DNA of 41,355 bases from Nitrospira sp. (GTDB lineage: Bacteria; Nitrospirota; Nitrospiria; Nitrospirales; Nitrospiraceae): NCBI GenBank assembly GCA_016788885.1, contig JAEURX010000053.1, positions 1-41,355 of the forward strand, read 5' to 3'. Each line of letters opens with the position of its first letter. The stretch's first letter is position 1. The notes beneath the pieces were generated by a model, which searched no databases, was not told the origin of the DNA, and saw only the letters and a list, made by a program, of their open reading frames with translations. Shown here piece after piece: positions 40,186-41,355 of the stretch. A program made the position numbers and the translations under genes.

Positions 40186-41223
40186 ATGGCACTGACGCTT
40201 GTGGGCCAACACAAACCGCTTGCCTCCTCTGCCGAACAATTGAAAGTGCTCGCAGAGATCGGGACGTGCCTGCCATTTGATGAACAGCTCCGACAGAGTG
40301 GCCTCTCCCCGCTGCAGGCCACCGGCATCACAGTCTTCCAAGTCAATGTGGGCAAGCTCTGCAACCAAACCTGTCGCCACTGCCATGTGGACGCGGGGCC
40401 TGACCGCACCGAACGCATGACCAGAGAGACCGCCGAGCAATGCATCGCCGCCTTAGCACAGACTGACATTCCAACCGTCGACATCACCGGTGGAGCGCCT
40501 GAACTCAATCCCAATTTCCGCTGGCTGGTTGAGCAGGCTCGTGCGATGAACCGACATGTGATGGACCGATGCAACCTCTCGGTGCTCCTGTTGCCTTCCC
40601 AGGCAGACCTGGCCACCTTTCTCGCGGCGCACCGGGTGGAGGTCGTGGCCTCTCTTCCCTATTACCGTGCCGCCCAGACCGACGCGCAGCGAGGTGAGGG
40701 CATTTTCGACAAGTCCATGGAGGCGCTTCGCCTGCTGAACCAACTCGGCTACGGACGCGAGGGAAGCGGGTTGCTGTTGAATCTCGTGCACAACCCTGTC
40801 GGCGCGTTCCTCCCTCCCAAACAGGAGTCGATTGAGGCCCAATTCCGGAAAGAGCTGCGCACAAAACATGGTGTGGAATTCAATCGCCTCTATACGATCA
40901 CGAACATGCCGGTAAGCAGGTTTCTGGAATTCTTACTGGATAGCGGTAACTACCAGGGGTACATGGAGCGACTGACGAATGCCTACAACCCCGCTGCTGT
41001 CCACGGCGTGATGTGTCGTTATACCCTCTCGGTCGGCTGGGACGGCACACTCTACGATTGCGATTTCAACCAGATGCTGGAACTTCCGGTGCAACCGAAT
41101 GCCCCTGCGCATATCCGGGACTTTGATCCGACACGTCTCCATCACCGGAAGATCACCACCGGCAATCATTGTTACGGCTGCACGGCGGGAGCAGGGTCGT
41201 CGTGCGGCGGTGCAGTAACCTAA
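40186..41223 (+). CDS. arsS: Arsenosugar biosynthesis radical SAM protein
   Basis: A 345-residue radical SAM enzyme. The Fe-S motif is CNQTCRHC (C59, C63, C66); ITGGAPELNPNF follows, and the C-terminal part has CYGCTAGAGSSCGG with extra cysteines for a second cluster. Family members act after ArsM in making arsenosugars, adding a deoxyadenosyl group to methylated arsenic. It begins 51 bases after arsR and the start is the ATG at 40186 (a TTG 15 bases earlier also is possible). Confidence 0.93.
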   Translation: MALTLVGQHKPLASSAEQLKVLAEIGTCLPFDEQLRQSGLSPLQATGITVFQVNVGKLCNQTCRHCHVDAGPDRTERMTRETAEQCIAALAQTDIPTVDITGGAPELNPNFRWLVEQARAMNRHVMDRCNLSVLLLPSQADLATFLAAHRVEVVASLPYYRAAQTDAQRGEGIFDKSMEALRLLNQLGYGREGSGLLLNLVHNPVGAFLPPKQESIEAQFRKELRTKHGVEFNRLYTITNMPVSRFLEFLLDSGNYQGYMERLTNAYNPAAVHGVMCRYTLSVGWDGTLYDCDFNQMLELPVQPNAPAHIRDFDPTRLHHRKITTGNHCYGCTAGAGSSCGGAVT

Positions 41224-41227
41224 GCAG

Positions 41228-41355
41228 ATGCTGAAACCGCCGCCCAGCTTCGTGCTCAGTCCTGTGCCTGTCTCACCTCACTTGTCCAGCACACCTCGGC
41301 GGACTCACCTCGCTGCAGCCTCACTGGCTCAACTGGTTGACCATTCCGCACAAGA
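41228..41355 (+). CDS. Possible next gene of the ars operon, partial
   Basis: An open frame starting at the ATG 4 bases after the arsS stop and running to the window edge without a stop: MLKPPPSFVLSPVPVSPHLS, then a polar helix (HLAAASLAQLVDHSAQ). No family can be recognised from 42 residues. Position suggests a further arsenosugar gene; GC-rich frames stay open by chance, so this is weak. Confidence 0.4.
   Translation, partial: MLKPPPSFVLSPVPVSPHLSSTPRRTHLAAASLAQLVDHSAQ

Noticed and set aside
1-41355. tRNA, rRNA or riboswitch genes
   Set aside because: No cloverleaf-like segment, rRNA text or known riboswitch core was recognised by eye; a covariance-model scan would be needed to exclude them.

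Overview
The window is about 41 kb of a GC-rich bacterial chromosome (one 60-base line I counted at 3301 is 58% GC) with dense, mostly short transcription units and many exported proteins, outer-membrane barrels and lipoproteins. The gene mix (family I pyrophosphatase, diheme cytochrome, truncated haemoglobin, arsenic methylation genes, many small Gram-negative-type envelope proteins) would fit a Nitrospira-like member of the Nitrospirota. That assignment is inference; no rRNA, tRNA or other marker gene lies in the window.

Layout. 1-1560 (minus): DNA alkylation repair-like protein (partial), SUI1/YciH, YaeQ, VF530. 2008-6501 (plus): small exported KE-rich protein, peptide chain release factor 3, SGNH-hydrolase-like membrane protein, small zinc-binding protein. 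6521-11671 (minus): an AAA-like protein without a P-loop, an SF2 helicase, a DEAD-box RNA helicase and inorganic pyrophosphatase; the last two look co-transcribed. 12044-18330: CBS protein, outer-membrane barrel, four-helix exported protein, Crp/Fnr regulator divergent from a diheme cytochrome c, membrane protein, SnoaL-like protein, GIY-YIG protein. 18360-19940 (minus): a second P-loop-less AAA-like protein, a zinc-ribbon protein and a coiled-coil protein. 20117-25435: TPR protein, MFS and AEC transporters, small exported proteins.

25956-29300 (minus) is an AT-richer island (a counted line at 28081 is 45% GC) with three overlapping genes: a DGQHR-domain protein (DndB-like), an unrecognised 289-residue protein and a D12-class adenine DNA methyltransferase. 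It is bordered at 29509-29760 by a degenerate tandem array with a period of about 101 bp. This is the best candidate in the window for an undescribed DNA-modification or defence system.

29783-33406 (minus): TPR lipoprotein, a two-gene lipoprotein/outer-membrane barrel operon, and the decayed remains of a DUF4396-like membrane protein and an ECF sigma factor with a cysteine-rich tail. 33693-36478: exported DUF1579-like protein, methyltransferase, a second KE-rich exported protein, TfoX-N and DUF2784 proteins. 36491-37677 (minus): ECF sigma factor and its cupin anti-sigma factor, translationally coupled, with the sigma ribosome-binding site buried in a 13-bp hairpin. They are divergent from a lipoprotein-type truncated haemoglobin. 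38591-41223 (plus): arsM, arsR and arsS, an arsenic methylation/arsenosugar operon with a palindromic operator candidate in front; another gene may start at 41228 and run off the end.

The less ordinary material is the pair of P-loop-less AAA paralogues, the low-GC modification island, the occluded sigma-factor start, and the decayed sigma/DUF4396 locus.
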